From contig OY969722.1 in NCBI GenBank assembly GCA_963702165.1, positions 1,116,001 through 1,180,000 on the forward strand: 64,000 nucleotides of DNA. The letters run 5' to 3'. Shown here in pieces: positions 1 to 9,044 of this stretch. How positions within the stretch are numbered: position 1 is the stretch's first letter; each line of letters starts with the position of its first letter. The stretch comes from Terrimesophilobacter sp963702165 (GTDB lineage: Bacteria > Actinomycetota > Actinomycetes > Actinomycetales > Microbacteriaceae). The notes below the pieces were generated by a model. It did no database searches. It had not been told where the DNA came from and worked only from the letters and a program-made list of their open reading frames with translations. Made by a program: the position numbers and the translations under genes.

Positions 1-1
1 C

Positions 2-160
2 CTGCGCGGCGAGGGGCAGATCGCCACCGGGCTGCTGCTCGCGCCGGAACTGCCGGTCGAGGAGCCCCTCTTCCTGATCTTCCTGGTGCTGTGCACGATG
101 GTGCTCTACACGGGCGCGCTCCGCATTCTTGAGAGCCGGCGAGCGAGGCGGGACTCGTGA
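2..160 (+). CDS. C50 carotenoid cyclase subunit, CrtYe-like (3' end only)
   Basis: Only the last 52 codons are in the window; the gene continues to the left. The visible part contains a Pro-Val-Glu-Glu segment followed by a hydrophobic helix and a short basic tail ending ESRRARRDS, which matches the last membrane segment of small heterodimeric lycopene cyclase subunits (lycopene cyclase domain family). Its TGA overlaps the GTG start of the next gene by four bases, so the two are probably translated together. The partner gene downstream carries the second cyclase subunit, supporting a role in cyclising C50 carotenoids at the membrane. The choice of CrtYe rather than CrtYf rests on gene order. 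Confidence 0.7.
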   Translation: MRGEGQIATGLLLAPELPVEEPLFLIFLVLCTMVLYTGALRILESRRARRDS

Positions 161-1359
161 CCTACCTCTGGCTTGCGCTCGCCTTTGTCGCCTTCGCCGC
201 GACGGCGGGGATCCTGCTCGGTCGCGTGGCGGCTCGTCGTCACGGACCGGTGCGGGGACACTGGGCAGCCGCCGGACTGACTTTCCTCACGCTTGCGGTG
301 CTCACCGCGATCTTCGACAGCCTGATGATCGCATCCGAGCTCTTCCACTTCGACTCGGCCCACCTGGTGAACATTCGCGTGTGGCTGGCACCGATCGAGG
401 ACTTCTCCTACCCGCTCGTGTGCGTGCTGCTGTTGCCGCCGCTGTGGAATGCGCTGCGCCGGGTGGGGTCCGCGAAGCCGCGGCAGGCGCAGCGGGGTCT
501 CCTTTCGTATGCGGTCGTGGCGTCGCGCCCGGTCAGTTGGATCAACACCGCCTTTCCGTTCGCCGCGGCTCTGCTGCTGACCACCCGCGAGCTCGACTGG
601 ATCCTCATCGTGGGGACCCTGTACTTCCTGATCCCGTACAACCTGGCGATGTACGGCATCAACGACGTCTTCGATTACGCATCCGATCTGCACAATCCGA
701 GGAAGGGTGGCCTCGAAGGGTCACTGCTGCCGCCTCGACTGCACCGACCGATGCTGTGGCTGGTGGCCGCAACCAACCTGCCCTTCCTCCTTCTCCTCGC
801 TCTCACGGGGGGACCCGAGGTGTGGATCACCCTCGCGGTCAGCGTCTTCGCCGTCGTGGCCTACTCGGTTCCCGGGCTGCGCTTCAAGGAGAAGCCGGTT
901 CTCGACTCGATCACCTCGAGCACCCACTTCGTCAGTCCCGCGGTTGTCGGGCTCGCCATCGGTGGAGCACAGCTGACACCTGGGCTGTTGGTCACGCTGG
1001 GTGCTTTCTTCCTGTGGGGCATGGCGGCGCATGCGTTCGGCGCGGTGCAGGACATCGTCCCTGATCGGCAGGCGGGCATCGCATCCGTCGCCACCGTCTT
1101 CGGCGCACGGCGGACGGTCCGACTCGCGATGCTGCTGTGGCTCGTTGCCGGCCTAGCCATGCTTGCCACACCTTGGCCGGGTCCCCTCGCCGCCGTCATC
1201 GTCGTGCCGTACCTCGCGATCTGCGCGCCGTGGTGGAACGTCACCGATCAGACCGCGTCCGCAACGAACATCGCCTGGCGTCGATTCATCTGGCTCAACT
1301 ACGGCTGCGGCTTTCTCGTCACTCTCATCCTTATCCTGTTCTGGAGACTCACCTCATGA
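157..1359 (+). CDS. Fused C50 carotenoid cyclase subunit / lycopene elongase (CrtYf-CrtEb type)
   Basis: A 400-residue membrane protein made of two parts. Residues 1 to about 110 form a small lycopene-cyclase domain with the acidic APIEDF motif at 78-83. Residues from about 120 to the end form a UbiA-type prenyltransferase with NDVFD at 169-173 and a second Asp-rich motif QDIVPD at 298-303, the Mg-diphosphate-binding pair. Together they should add C5 units to lycopene and cyclise the product to a C50 carotenoid. The two parts are separate genes (crtYf, crtEb) in Corynebacterium glutamicum; a fusion is described for Dietzia (lbtBC). The GTG start overlaps the upstream stop by four bases, and the TGA overlaps the next ATG. 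Confidence 0.85.
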   Translation: MTYLWLALAFVAFAATAGILLGRVAARRHGPVRGHWAAAGLTFLTLAVLTAIFDSLMIASELFHFDSAHLVNIRVWLAPIEDFSYPLVCVLLLPPLWNALRRVGSAKPRQAQRGLLSYAVVASRPVSWINTAFPFAAALLLTTRELDWILIVGTLYFLIPYNLAMYGINDVFDYASDLHNPRKGGLEGSLLPPRLHRPMLWLVAATNLPFLLLLALTGGPEVWITLAVSVFAVVAYSVPGLRFKEKPVLDSITSSTHFVSPAVVGLAIGGAQLTPGLLVTLGAFFLWGMAAHAFGAVQDIVPDRQAGIASVATVFGARRTVRLAMLLWLVAGLAMLATPWPGPLAAVIVVPYLAICAPWWNVTDQTASATNIAWRRFIWLNYGCGFLVTLILILFWRLTS

Positions 1360-3575
1360 CACACGACACCACCGAAACCCCGCGCGCGACGGATGCGCCG
1401 ACACCGCCGGCCCGCGCTCGCGTGCCGAGGTGGTTGCGGATCTTCGTCCCGGCCGCGCTGATCATCGTCTGGCTGGTGGGGGCGTCGGTGGGCGGGCCCT
1501 ACTTCGGCAAGGTCAGCGAGGTCTCCTCCAACGACCAGACCACCTACCTGCCGGAGTCGGCTGACGCCACCCAGGTGCAGAAGCTGCTGGGCGAGTTCAA
1601 CGGCAGCGACGCGATTCCCGCGGTCATCGTCTTCGCCGGGGAGAGCAAGCTGACCGACGCCGAGCTGAGCTCGATCTCCGCTGCGATCGCCGGCGTCCCT
1701 GACCTCGACGGTGTGGCTCCGGATGTCTCCCCCGCCATCGAATCCGACGATGGCCTGGCTGTGCAGGCTTTCGCGCAGATCAAGTCCGGCGCGTCAGTAG
1801 ACGAGGTGGTCACCGAGATCGGCGACTCGCTTCGGAAGTCGACGCCATCCGGAGTCTCGGTGTACGTGACCGGCCCGGCCGGCTTCACCGCGGATCTCGT
1901 CAAGGGGTTCGCGGGGATCGACGGCATCCTTCTCGGTGTCGCACTCCTGGCGGTGTTCGTCATCCTGGTGCTCGTCTACCGTTCGTTCCTACTTCCCATC
2001 GCGGTGCTGTCGACGAGCGTGTTCGCACTGTGCATCGCCCTGCTCTCGGTGTGGTGGCTCGCCAAGGCTGGGATCCTGCTGCTCAGCGGCCAGACGCAGG
2101 GCATCCTCTTCATCCTCGTCATCGGCGCGGCGACCGACTACTCACTGCTCTATGTCTCTCGCTACCGCGAACAGTTGCGGGTCAACACCGACAAATGGGT
2201 GGCGACCACCAGGGCGATCCGCGGGTCGTTCGAGCCGATCGTCGCGTCCGGCGGCACCGTGATCGCCGGATTGCTCTGCCTGCTGCTCAGCGACCTGAAG
2301 TCGAACAGCACGCTCGGTCCGGTCGCCTCTATCGGCATCATCTTCGCGATGCTCGCCAGCCTCACTCTGTTGCCATCCCTGCTGTTCGCGTTCGGACGCG
2401 CTGGCTTCTGGCCGAGACGCCCGAAATACGAGCCTGAGGTGGTTGCGGCAGAGGGAAACATGCCCTCGCGCGGGGTGTGGGCCAAACTTGCGGTGCAGAT
2501 TCGCCGCCACCCACGACTCATCTGGAGCGTCACGACCGTGGTGCTGGTCATCGGCACCTTCGGTGCCACGCAGCTGAACGCCGTGGGCGTCGCGCAATCG
2601 GATCTGCTGCTCGGCGCATCCGAGGCGCGCGCCGGCCAGTCGGCGCTCGGTGAGCATTTCCCTGGAGGCTCTGGCAGCCCGGCATTCGTCGTGGTTCCGG
2701 AGGCCGACCTTCAGAACGCCGCCGACGTGCTCCTCGCCCATGACGGTGTTGATGCCGTCAGTGTGATCGCGGCCGATTCGCCTAGCGGCTCGGCGAGCGT
2801 CACAGGAGACGGGATCGTCGCCCTGGGCCCACCAGGCACACCTGCCCCCGAGCCGACGATCGTGGACGGGGACGTGCTGCTGCAGGGCACGCTCAGTGAC
2901 GCGGCCGACTCGGATGCGGCCGCCAGTACTGTCCGAGACCTTCGGGCGGAACTTGCCGACGCGGCACCCGGTGCGCTCGTCGGTGGCGTGACGGCCACCG
3001 CGATCGACACCAACGACGCATCGATTCACGACCGCAACGTCATCATTCCGGTGGTGCTGGTGGTGATCATGCTGATCCTCATGATGCTTCTGCGTTCCGT
3101 GGTCGCGCCGGTGCTGCTTGTCCTCACTACCGTGTTGTCGTTCGGAACGGCACTCGGCGTTTCGGCGCTGGTTTTCAACGGGATCTTCCAGTTCCCGGGC
3201 GCCGACCCCGCGGTGCCTTTGTTCGGCTTCATCTTCCTGGTGGCACTGGGGATCGACTACAACATCTTCCTGATGACGCGCGTGCGCGAAGAGTCACTTG
3301 CCCACGGGACCCGGGAGGGCATCTTGCGCGGGCTCACCATCACCGGCGGGGTGATCACGTCGGCTGGTCTGGTGCTCGCAGCCACCTTCGCGGCGCTGTC
3401 GGTGATCCCGATCCTGTTCCTGGTGCAGATCTCGTTCATTGTCGCCTTTGGCGTCCTGCTCGACACCTTCGTGGTGCGGTCGCTGCTGGTGCCGGCGCTC
3501 ACGTATGACATCGGGCGGGCGATCTGGTGGCCATCGAAGCTCGCACGCCAGCCGCAAGAGGAGCGCCGCGAGTAG
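1356..3575 (+). CDS. MMPL/RND-family transporter of the carotenoid operon
   Basis: A 739-residue RND-type transporter with the expected two-fold repeat: an N-terminal helix, a large extracytoplasmic loop, a bundle of membrane helices, then the same again. Each half has the MMPL signature in a membrane helix, GAATDY in the first half and GIDYN in the second. The ATG at 1356 forms an ATGA overlap with the preceding stop, which decides the start and argues for translational coupling. Such transporters lie in the carotenoid operon of C. glutamicum as well, so export or membrane placement of carotenoid or its glucoside is a reasonable inference. Substrate is not shown by sequence. Confidence 0.85.
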   Translation: MTHDTTETPRATDAPTPPARARVPRWLRIFVPAALIIVWLVGASVGGPYFGKVSEVSSNDQTTYLPESADATQVQKLLGEFNGSDAIPAVIVFAGESKLTDAELSSISAAIAGVPDLDGVAPDVSPAIESDDGLAVQAFAQIKSGASVDEVVTEIGDSLRKSTPSGVSVYVTGPAGFTADLVKGFAGIDGILLGVALLAVFVILVLVYRSFLLPIAVLSTSVFALCIALLSVWWLAKAGILLLSGQTQGILFILVIGAATDYSLLYVSRYREQLRVNTDKWVATTRAIRGSFEPIVASGGTVIAGLLCLLLSDLKSNSTLGPVASIGIIFAMLASLTLLPSLLFAFGRAGFWPRRPKYEPEVVAAEGNMPSRGVWAKLAVQIRRHPRLIWSVTTVVLVIGTFGATQLNAVGVAQSDLLLGASEARAGQSALGEHFPGGSGSPAFVVVPEADLQNAADVLLAHDGVDAVSVIAADSPSGSASVTGDGIVALGPPGTPAPEPTIVDGDVLLQGTLSDAADSDAAASTVRDLRAELADAAPGALVGGVTATAIDTNDASIHDRNVIIPVVLVVIMLILMMLLRSVVAPVLLVLTTVLSFGTALGVSALVFNGIFQFPGADPAVPLFGFIFLVALGIDYNIFLMTRVREESLAHGTREGILRGLTITGGVITSAGLVLAATFAALSVIPILFLVQISFIVAFGVLLDTFVVRSLLVPALTYDIGRAIWWPSKLARQPQEERRE

Positions 3576-3606
3576 CTTGCTGCGACACCTGGTCAGATCG
3601 GCGGGC

Positions 3607-4386
3607 CTACTGCGCTGATCTGACCAGTTCGACCAGGCGCGTGTACTCCTCGTACATGTCGCTGTCGGCCAGCCGGGGGTCATCCGGGACGCGACCCTGC
3701 ATGACCGCGTCCAGGTAGCGACGATCGGCGTCGAGTCGCTCCTGCGGATGTCTGCCCGGAGTCCCATGACCCGGGATGACCACGGCCGCTCGCGCGACGA
3801 AGGGCGCTAGCTTGTCGAGCCCCTCCAGGTACGCCGCCAGGTCGTCGTACGGGAGTGGGACCTCAACGTCGCTGAGCATGTCCCCGGCGACCAGCACGCC
3901 ATGGTTCTCAAGCCACAGCGCCGAGTGACCGCGTGCGTGACCGTCATGGACGATCAGCTCGGCAGCGACTCCGGTTGGCAGGTCGTTGGTCGGGATGGTG
4001 TCCCGTATCGGCTGGACCCTTCCCATCAGCTCGACGAGCTCCTCAGGGAACTCCGTCTCGATTGCGGTCGCGAGCGACGCCCTGTCTTCGATGGCGAGCT
4101 GGGCGGTGCCATCGGACGCGTAGCGAGGTGCATCCCCAAGACTCGGGTGCCACAGCAGGTGGTCATAATGCGCATGGGTGGCGAAGGCGGAGACCAATCG
4201 CAGCTCGCGAGCGGCCAACTCCGCGCCGAGGTTCGCGAGCTCATCCGGGTGCCAGGCAGGGTCGATGAGCAAGGCGCTCCCCGAGTGTGCAACGACAGTG
4301 GACGTCGTCAACATCGTCCGGCTGGTGGCGACGAACACGCCGTCAACCACTTCAACGAGATCTCGCCGCGGCATCCATTCGGTCAT
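3607..4386 (-). CDS. MBL-fold metallo-hydrolase
   Basis: A 259-residue metallo-beta-lactamase-fold protein. The metal-binding motif reads THAHYDH (residues 70-76), with further ligands at GHS (His154), AGDM (Asp169) and a late PGHG histidine near 207. The set is complete, so a dinuclear hydrolase is expected; the substrate cannot be read from the sequence. An AGGAG lies nine bases before the ATG. The gene ends 31 bases after the MMPL gene and is convergent with it. Nothing nearby indicates a pathway. Confidence 0.8.
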   Translation of the reverse strand: MTEWMPRRDLVEVVDGVFVATSRTMLTTSTVVAHSGSALLIDPAWHPDELANLGAELAARELRLVSAFATHAHYDHLLWHPSLGDAPRYASDGTAQLAIEDRASLATAIETEFPEELVELMGRVQPIRDTIPTNDLPTGVAAELIVHDGHARGHSALWLENHGVLVAGDMLSDVEVPLPYDDLAAYLEGLDKLAPFVARAAVVIPGHGTPGRHPQERLDADRRYLDAVMQGRVPDDPRLADSDMYEEYTRLVELVRSAQ

Positions 4387-4536
4387 CTGCGCGTGCTCCT
4401 GGTCAGGATGAGGCGGGCTGGGGATGCGATCAACACGGCCAGCGTAGGCCAGACGAGTAGAGGAAACGCCGAATGGTCCGTGGGCATGTCGCTGCTCGAT
4501 CTCCTTCTGACGAAACAGGAACCGCCCGGATCGGCC

Positions 4537-5190
4537 TCAGTGCTGGTGGTCGGGGTGGGGTTCCGCCTTCACCGCCGCAAGCGGCACATGCCAGTGGAAG
4601 CGCAGGCTGAGGACTCGCAGAGCGAATACGACGACGGCGACTACCGATGCGGTCCACAGGTTAAGCAGGTCGAACGGCCACAGCGTCGCAACCGCCGCCG
4701 CGCCGATGACCGCCGGCACCGCGTAGAGGTCCCGCGGATTGAACACCGCAGGGATCCGGTTAGCCACAACGTCGCGCATCAAGCCTCCACCGATCGCGGT
4801 CGCGACCCCGAGCAGCGCCGCGGAAACCGGACTCGCTCCCCACTGCAGCGCTATCAGCGTGCCGGTGATGCAGAACACGGTGAGTCCGCCGGCATCAGCG
4901 ACGAGCATGGCGTTCTGGAGACGCTCGATCGCCGGGCGCCAGAAGAACACCACCAGCGCGGCGGCGAGCGGCGGCGCGAAGTACCGCGGGTCGGCGAACG
5001 CGGTCGGGTAGCGACCGAGGATGACGTCTCTCACGACACCGCCGCCGAGTCCGGTGAGCAGTCCGAGCAGCAGCGAGCCGATGATGTCGAATCCGCGACG
5101 GGCGGCGAGCAGGCTGCCGGAGAGCGCGAAGAAGAAGGTGCCGAGCAGGTCGGCTACCAGTGACCACACCATGGGCACCATCGGCACCAT
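4537..5190 (-). CDS. UPF0126 / TRIC-like membrane protein
   Basis: A 217-residue membrane protein with two repeats of three helices. Each repeat carries the family hallmark GGG-(V/L)-x-RD: GGGVVRDVILGR in the first and GGGLMRDVVANR in the second. This is the UPF0126 family (YadS/YicG), related to trimeric intracellular cation channels and in some bacteria reported to move glycine. The N-terminus has three in-frame Met codons (5190, 5181, 5172), and the true start is uncertain among them. The protein stands alone; the 150 bases between it and the MBL gene hold no gene. Confidence 0.8.
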   Translation of the reverse strand: MVPMVPMVWSLVADLLGTFFFALSGSLLAARRGFDIIGSLLLGLLTGLGGGVVRDVILGRYPTAFADPRYFAPPLAAALVVFFWRPAIERLQNAMLVADAGGLTVFCITGTLIALQWGASPVSAALLGVATAIGGGLMRDVVANRIPAVFNPRDLYAVPAVIGAAAVATLWPFDLLNLWTASVVAVVVFALRVLSLRFHWHVPLAAVKAEPHPDHQH

Positions 5191-5265
5191 GCCTTAACCC
5201 TACGTTCCAGGTGTGCTCGGCGGACCGGCATCCGGAATAGTGTGGAGCGAGGACGGGAGGCCCGG

Positions 5266-5932
5266 ATGTCGGACACACAGCTGGCAGCGGTGATGGCCGA
5301 GCTTGACGCGCTCGCCGACCCGAAAGTGCGCGAGGCGAACGAGAAGCGTGGCGACGATCACGGTGTGAACCTCAGCAAGCTGCGGGAGGTCGCGAAGCGG
5401 CTGAAGACGCAGCACGACCTGGCGTTGGAGCTGTGGGCGACGGATGACACCGCGGCTCGGCTGCTTGCACTGCTGATCTGTCGACCGAAGCTGTACAGCG
5501 CGGACGACTTGGACTGCCATGCTGCGCGAGGCCCGTGCCCCGAAGGTGCACGACTGGCTCGTGAACTACGTGGTGAAGAAGAGCCCGCATATGGAGGAAC
5601 TGCGTGTGCGCTGGTTCGCCGACTCCGACCCGGTGGTGGCAAGTGCCGGATGGGCGCTGACCACGGAGCGAGTGGTCAAGAAGTCCGAGGGGATCGACCT
5701 GACCGGGCTGCTCGACACGGTCGAATCGGAAATGAAGGATGCCCCGGATCGCCTGCAGTGGGCGATGAACACCTGTCTGGCTACCATCGGCATCCAGTAC
5801 GCGGACCTGCGCCCCCGCGCGATCGACATCGGTGAGCGGCTGGAAGTGCTGAAGGACTACCCCACTCCCCCGAACTGCACCTCACCGTTCGCGCCCATCT
5901 GGATCGCCGAAATGGTGAGCCGGCAGGGGTAG
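5266..5932 (+). CDS. DNA alkylation repair-like (HEAT-repeat) protein, frameshifted at 5515
   Basis: The two halves of a roughly 221-residue protein lie in different frames. The first runs from ATG 5266 (GGGAGG at 5255-5260) to about 5514; the second continues in the next frame to 5932. Removing one T at 5515 restores a continuous reading through ADDLDAMLREAR. The protein is helical and repetitive like the AlkD HEAT-repeat family, which removes bulky alkylated bases, but the catalytic residues were not confirmed, so the functional label is tentative. One clean indel in an otherwise good frame suggests a sequencing error more than decay. Confidence 0.65.
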
Positions 5933-6196
5933 CGCGCCGCACGAGCCGCCAGCGAGCAAAGGCACCGCTGGTCATGGAGTAGATCGCAACTGCGGTGTTC
6001 GCACCGCGGCCGAGGCGCAGCCCGTTCCCGCGTGCTGCATCGCGGCGCAGACCAAGCTCGCCGTGCAGGTTCGCGGACTGCCAATGCGGTCCAAGCCACA
6101 GCACGGCAGGCGCAGTTAGGCTCTGAGCCATCCAATCAGGCCCCGGCGGCGGATGCACACCTGCGCCCATGAGGGCGACGGGATTGTCACGGCGTG
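5933..6196. other. Intergenic, no gene seen
   Basis: No reading frame here has protein-like composition. Long open frames on the minus strand are GC-rich shadows. The stretch separates the alkylation-repair-like gene from a lower-GC patch of gene remnants. Confidence 0.5.
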
Positions 6197-6766
6197 TCAA
6201 CCGGGTAGGCACTGCGCGCGAACGCTGCTGAGGTGGAGTTGATAATCACGAAGGAACACAGCATCGTGGCTGCTCAGAATCAATTGCATGCATTTCTCCT
6301 GAATGTCCAGAAGCGTCTCTATGGTCATGTGGCGTCTGCCGGCGTCCATGCTGCTCATAGGGTCATCGACCGCCACTATCAAGTGCGAAAGATTCGGGTC
6401 CTTGCCAATGCACGCTACAAAGAAAGCAAGGGCCAAGGTCCGCTTGTCCCCTTCACTGAGAGCCGTATCAAAATATGGCCCTCCATTCTCGGCTTTCAGC
6501 GGAACTTCTTTCGACCGAAGAACGATCACACACTCGCTTTGGGGCGACGCGCCACGAAAGTTGGTGCGCATCTCCTTGACCGAGAAGCCAGCTCCAAACT
6601 GCACGAGTAGATCGTTAATGGTTCCCTGATACGTGGACAAGGTCTGATTCATTAGTTCTCTGACTTTCGCGCGAGCAACATCCCGATCGCGCTCGAGCCT
6701 GTCTGCCTTCGCGAATATCCTTTGTGAGTCGCCGTCGGACCAGTTGTCGGACTCCGAGCGATCCAA
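6197..6766 (-). pseudogene. C-terminal fragment of an AAA_13-type ATPase
   Basis: The fragment holds only the ATPase tail of a large SMC-like protein: a short coiled coil, a signature LSEGDKRTLALAFF, a Walker B AVDDPMSSMD and a switch LSSHDAVFLRDY. This order is typical of the AAA_13 (RloC/PrrC-like) family, whose full proteins are about 700-800 residues. The Walker A half is missing upstream, and the tail stops soon after the switch His. Base composition is visibly lower in GC than its neighbours. It looks like a relic of a transferred gene, possibly from a defence locus, not an active ATPase. Confidence 0.7.
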
Positions 6767-7007
6767 GAATTACCGCCGATGCAAGGGTTACCCAGCCGCC
6801 CGTACCAAACGGCTGCAATGGATCTTCAGCGGCTTTGGTTCCCGCAGCCAGGACCATAGCCACCGCGAAGCCAATATAGAAGGCTGCCCACGAATAGGAG
6901 CCAGGCCTTCGCAACCGTGCCGCCGCTCGAAGATAGAGGAACGCGTCGGCGCGGCAAGCTCGCCCGACCGAACTCCTAGCGAATCGAGTCCGACTGCCAA
7001 TGAGCAT
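6615..7007 (-). pseudogene. Small membrane-protein remnant
   Basis: The open frame encodes two convincing hydrophobic stretches, FYIGFAVAMVLAAGT and GGWVTLASAVILGSL, separated by a short acidic loop. The frame then runs out of phase into the start of the ATPase fragment, overlapping it by about 150 bases, and upstream it has no clear start. It may be the end of a two-helix membrane protein whose reading frame was damaged. No family is recognised. Confidence 0.35.
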
Positions 7008-7377
7008 GCCCTCCGGGAGAATCCTTCAACCCACTCAGATCCGCCGGCCAAGCAAGCTGATCACCGCTAAGAGCTCCAGCGAGCACGCGGTTGCACTTGA
7101 GAACACAGGATCCGCATAACTTGGCTTCGTTTGGTTCGCGATCGTGCAGACGCCGCCACGAGAGAGGCCTCGGCGGCGATGATCGTCGCGAATCATCTGC
7201 CAGAGCCATCGCGGCTCTCGGTCCAAGTATCAGTCTTGCCACGCAGTGCGACTTGACACTGAATGTGTCCAGCGACCACAGGGCGACTAGAGCGCCAGCC
7301 CGAGTCAAAGCTGACGAGATGTCACCTAGTAGGTCCGACTCTGTCCCGTAATGCGGCGGTCACCCACCAGATCCGCT
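7008..7377. other. Degraded lower-GC stretch, no intact gene
   Basis: Short frames are open on both strands but none has a start, ribosome site or recognisable motif. The composition resembles the adjoining ATPase remnant, so this is probably more of the same decayed insertion. Confidence 0.4.
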
Positions 7378-7939
7378 CTAGTGCGTGACGCCGTAGCGCA
7401 GGTACATCATGCCGTTGCCGATGGGGCGCTCATCCAGCAGCTCCAAGTCGACGCGCACGTCGTCCGGGAAGAACCGCGTGCCCCCACCGACAACGGCCGG
7501 GGCGACAAACAGCTCATACTCGTCCACCAGCCCCGCGCGGATCGCGTGCGCCGCCAGGGTCGGGCCCATCGACCGTGATGTCGAGCTCCGACTCCGCTTT
7601 CAGCTTGCGCACCGCATCCGGATCGAAGGTGCGCTCGATCCGGGTCCGCGCGCTGGCGACCTCGCCGAGCGTCGTCGAATAGACAACCTTGTCGGCCGCC
7701 TGCCAGATGCTCGCGAACTGAAGGATGTACGGCGGTACGTCCGGCAGCGTGTGAAGGGTCTCCCAGGCGACCATCGTCTCGTACATTCGGCGGCCGTAGA
7801 GGAACGTGCCAACGGATGCTGTCAGGTCGTTGATGAACTGGTGCGACTCCTCCCCTGGCTCTGCCCAGTCGAAGTTGCCCTCAGTGTCGTTCACATACCC
7901 GTCGAGAGACGCGATCATCGAGTAGATCAGCTTGCCCAT
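7378..7939 (-). CDS. Dihydrofolate reductase / RibD C-terminal family protein, frameshifted at 7561
   Basis: The N-terminal part (ATG 7939) begins MGKLIYSMIASLDGYV, with FLYGRRMYETM a little further on, the pattern of the small RibD_C/DHFR-like reductases. It loses its frame after DITVDGP. The C-terminal part continues in another frame with the family's ending (FVAPAVVGGGTRFFP, then LRYGVTH) to 7378. Deleting one base near 7561 joins them into about 186 residues. These proteins are NADPH-dependent reductases of unknown substrate. The gene is divergent from the DUF1801 gene. Confidence 0.75.
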
Positions 7940-8078
7940 TGCGGTTCCTCCTCAAGTGGGATGCGAACTGCGAATCACACTAGGCCGCCGGCCGTCGCAA
8001 TCGGTCAGTTTTCAAGAAGCGGCGGTCGAATTCTCCTAATAGTGTCGGTCCCACCGATCGCACCGAAGGGACAACATC

Positions 8079-8516
8079 ATGACTGACAAGAAGAGCTCCG
8101 GCCCCGGCTTCACCGAGGAAGAACGCGCCGCCATGAAGGACCGCGCCGCAGAGCTGAAGGCCGAGGCGCGCCGCGGCAAGGATGTCGACGCCGAGAACGA
8201 AGTACTGGCAAAGATCGCCGAGATGCCGGAACCCGACCGCGCCATGGGCGAGCGGATCCACGCCATCGTGAAAGCCAACGCGCCCGAACTCAAGGCAAAG
8301 CTTTGGTACGGGATGCCCGCCTACGCGAAGGACGGCAAGGTTGTCTGCTTCTTCAAGAACGCGGCCAAGTTCGACAGCAGGTACGCAACCTTCGGCTTCG
8401 AAGAGGCCGCCAACCTGGACGACGGCAGCATGTGGCCGAGTTCGTTCGCGCTCACGGAACTGACTGACGCCGATGAGAAGAAGCTCGGCGAGCTGGTGAA
8501 GCAGGCCGCTAGCTAG
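8079..8516 (+). CDS. DUF1801 family protein
   Basis: A 145-residue soluble protein. A charged N-terminal helix rich in Glu, Lys and Arg precedes a DUF1801 core with KLWYGMPAY and KNAAKFDSRYATFGF, characteristic of the YdhG/CyaY-like iron-chaperone-fold family. GAAGGG lies seven bases before the ATG. The biochemical role of this family in actinobacteria is not established. The gene is alone on its strand, with a divergent reductase on the left. Confidence 0.75.
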   Translation: MTDKKSSGPGFTEEERAAMKDRAAELKAEARRGKDVDAENEVLAKIAEMPEPDRAMGERIHAIVKANAPELKAKLWYGMPAYAKDGKVVCFFKNAAKFDSRYATFGFEEAANLDDGSMWPSSFALTELTDADEKKLGELVKQAAS

Positions 8517-8638
8517 GCGCTGCCCGACCAGAAGTTCGACTGTCACTCACCCTCCGGGGGTGACGACCGCGCGGTTACTGCACCCCAAACTCACTCGAAT
8601 ACCCCTAGGTTCTGGAGTGCGACCGCCTGGAGATCGTC

Positions 8639-9013
8639 ATGGATTTTGGTGCAGTGATCCAGAAGTTCGGTGAGGTGGTGGACGCTGTCGGTGTCCTCGC
8701 AATCGTCGTCGGAATCTTGTACGCGATTGTGGACGCTGCAATACGCGGAGCCCGCAGGCAGAGGCCGATTTACACGCGATTCCGTCGCGTGCTCGGGCGT
8801 GCCATCTTGCTTGGCCTCGAGCTGCTGGTCGCGGCCGACATCATCAAGACGGTTGCAGTGACACCGACCCTCGAGTCGGTCACGGTGCTCGCTGTCATCG
8901 TGCTCATCCGGACCTTTCTCAGCTGGTCGCTTGAATTGGAAATAACCGGCAGATGGCCGTGGCAGAAGCCGGCCGATGACCCGACGACGGATGCCACCGA
9001 GCGCGCGGCTTGA
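8639..9013 (+). CDS. DUF1622 family membrane protein
   Basis: A 124-residue membrane protein with about three helices. The central segment LGRAILLGLELLVAADIIKT followed by VLIRTFLSWSLELEI is the distinctive core of the DUF1622 family, found widely and still without function. The C-terminus is short and charged. It is a single gene and no partner is apparent. Confidence 0.8.
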   Translation: MDFGAVIQKFGEVVDAVGVLAIVVGILYAIVDAAIRGARRQRPIYTRFRRVLGRAILLGLELLVAADIIKTVAVTPTLESVTVLAVIVLIRTFLSWSLELEITGRWPWQKPADDPTTDATERAA

Positions 9014-9044
9014 GTCGGCTGGCAAGCGGGGCCGAAGAGCGTGA

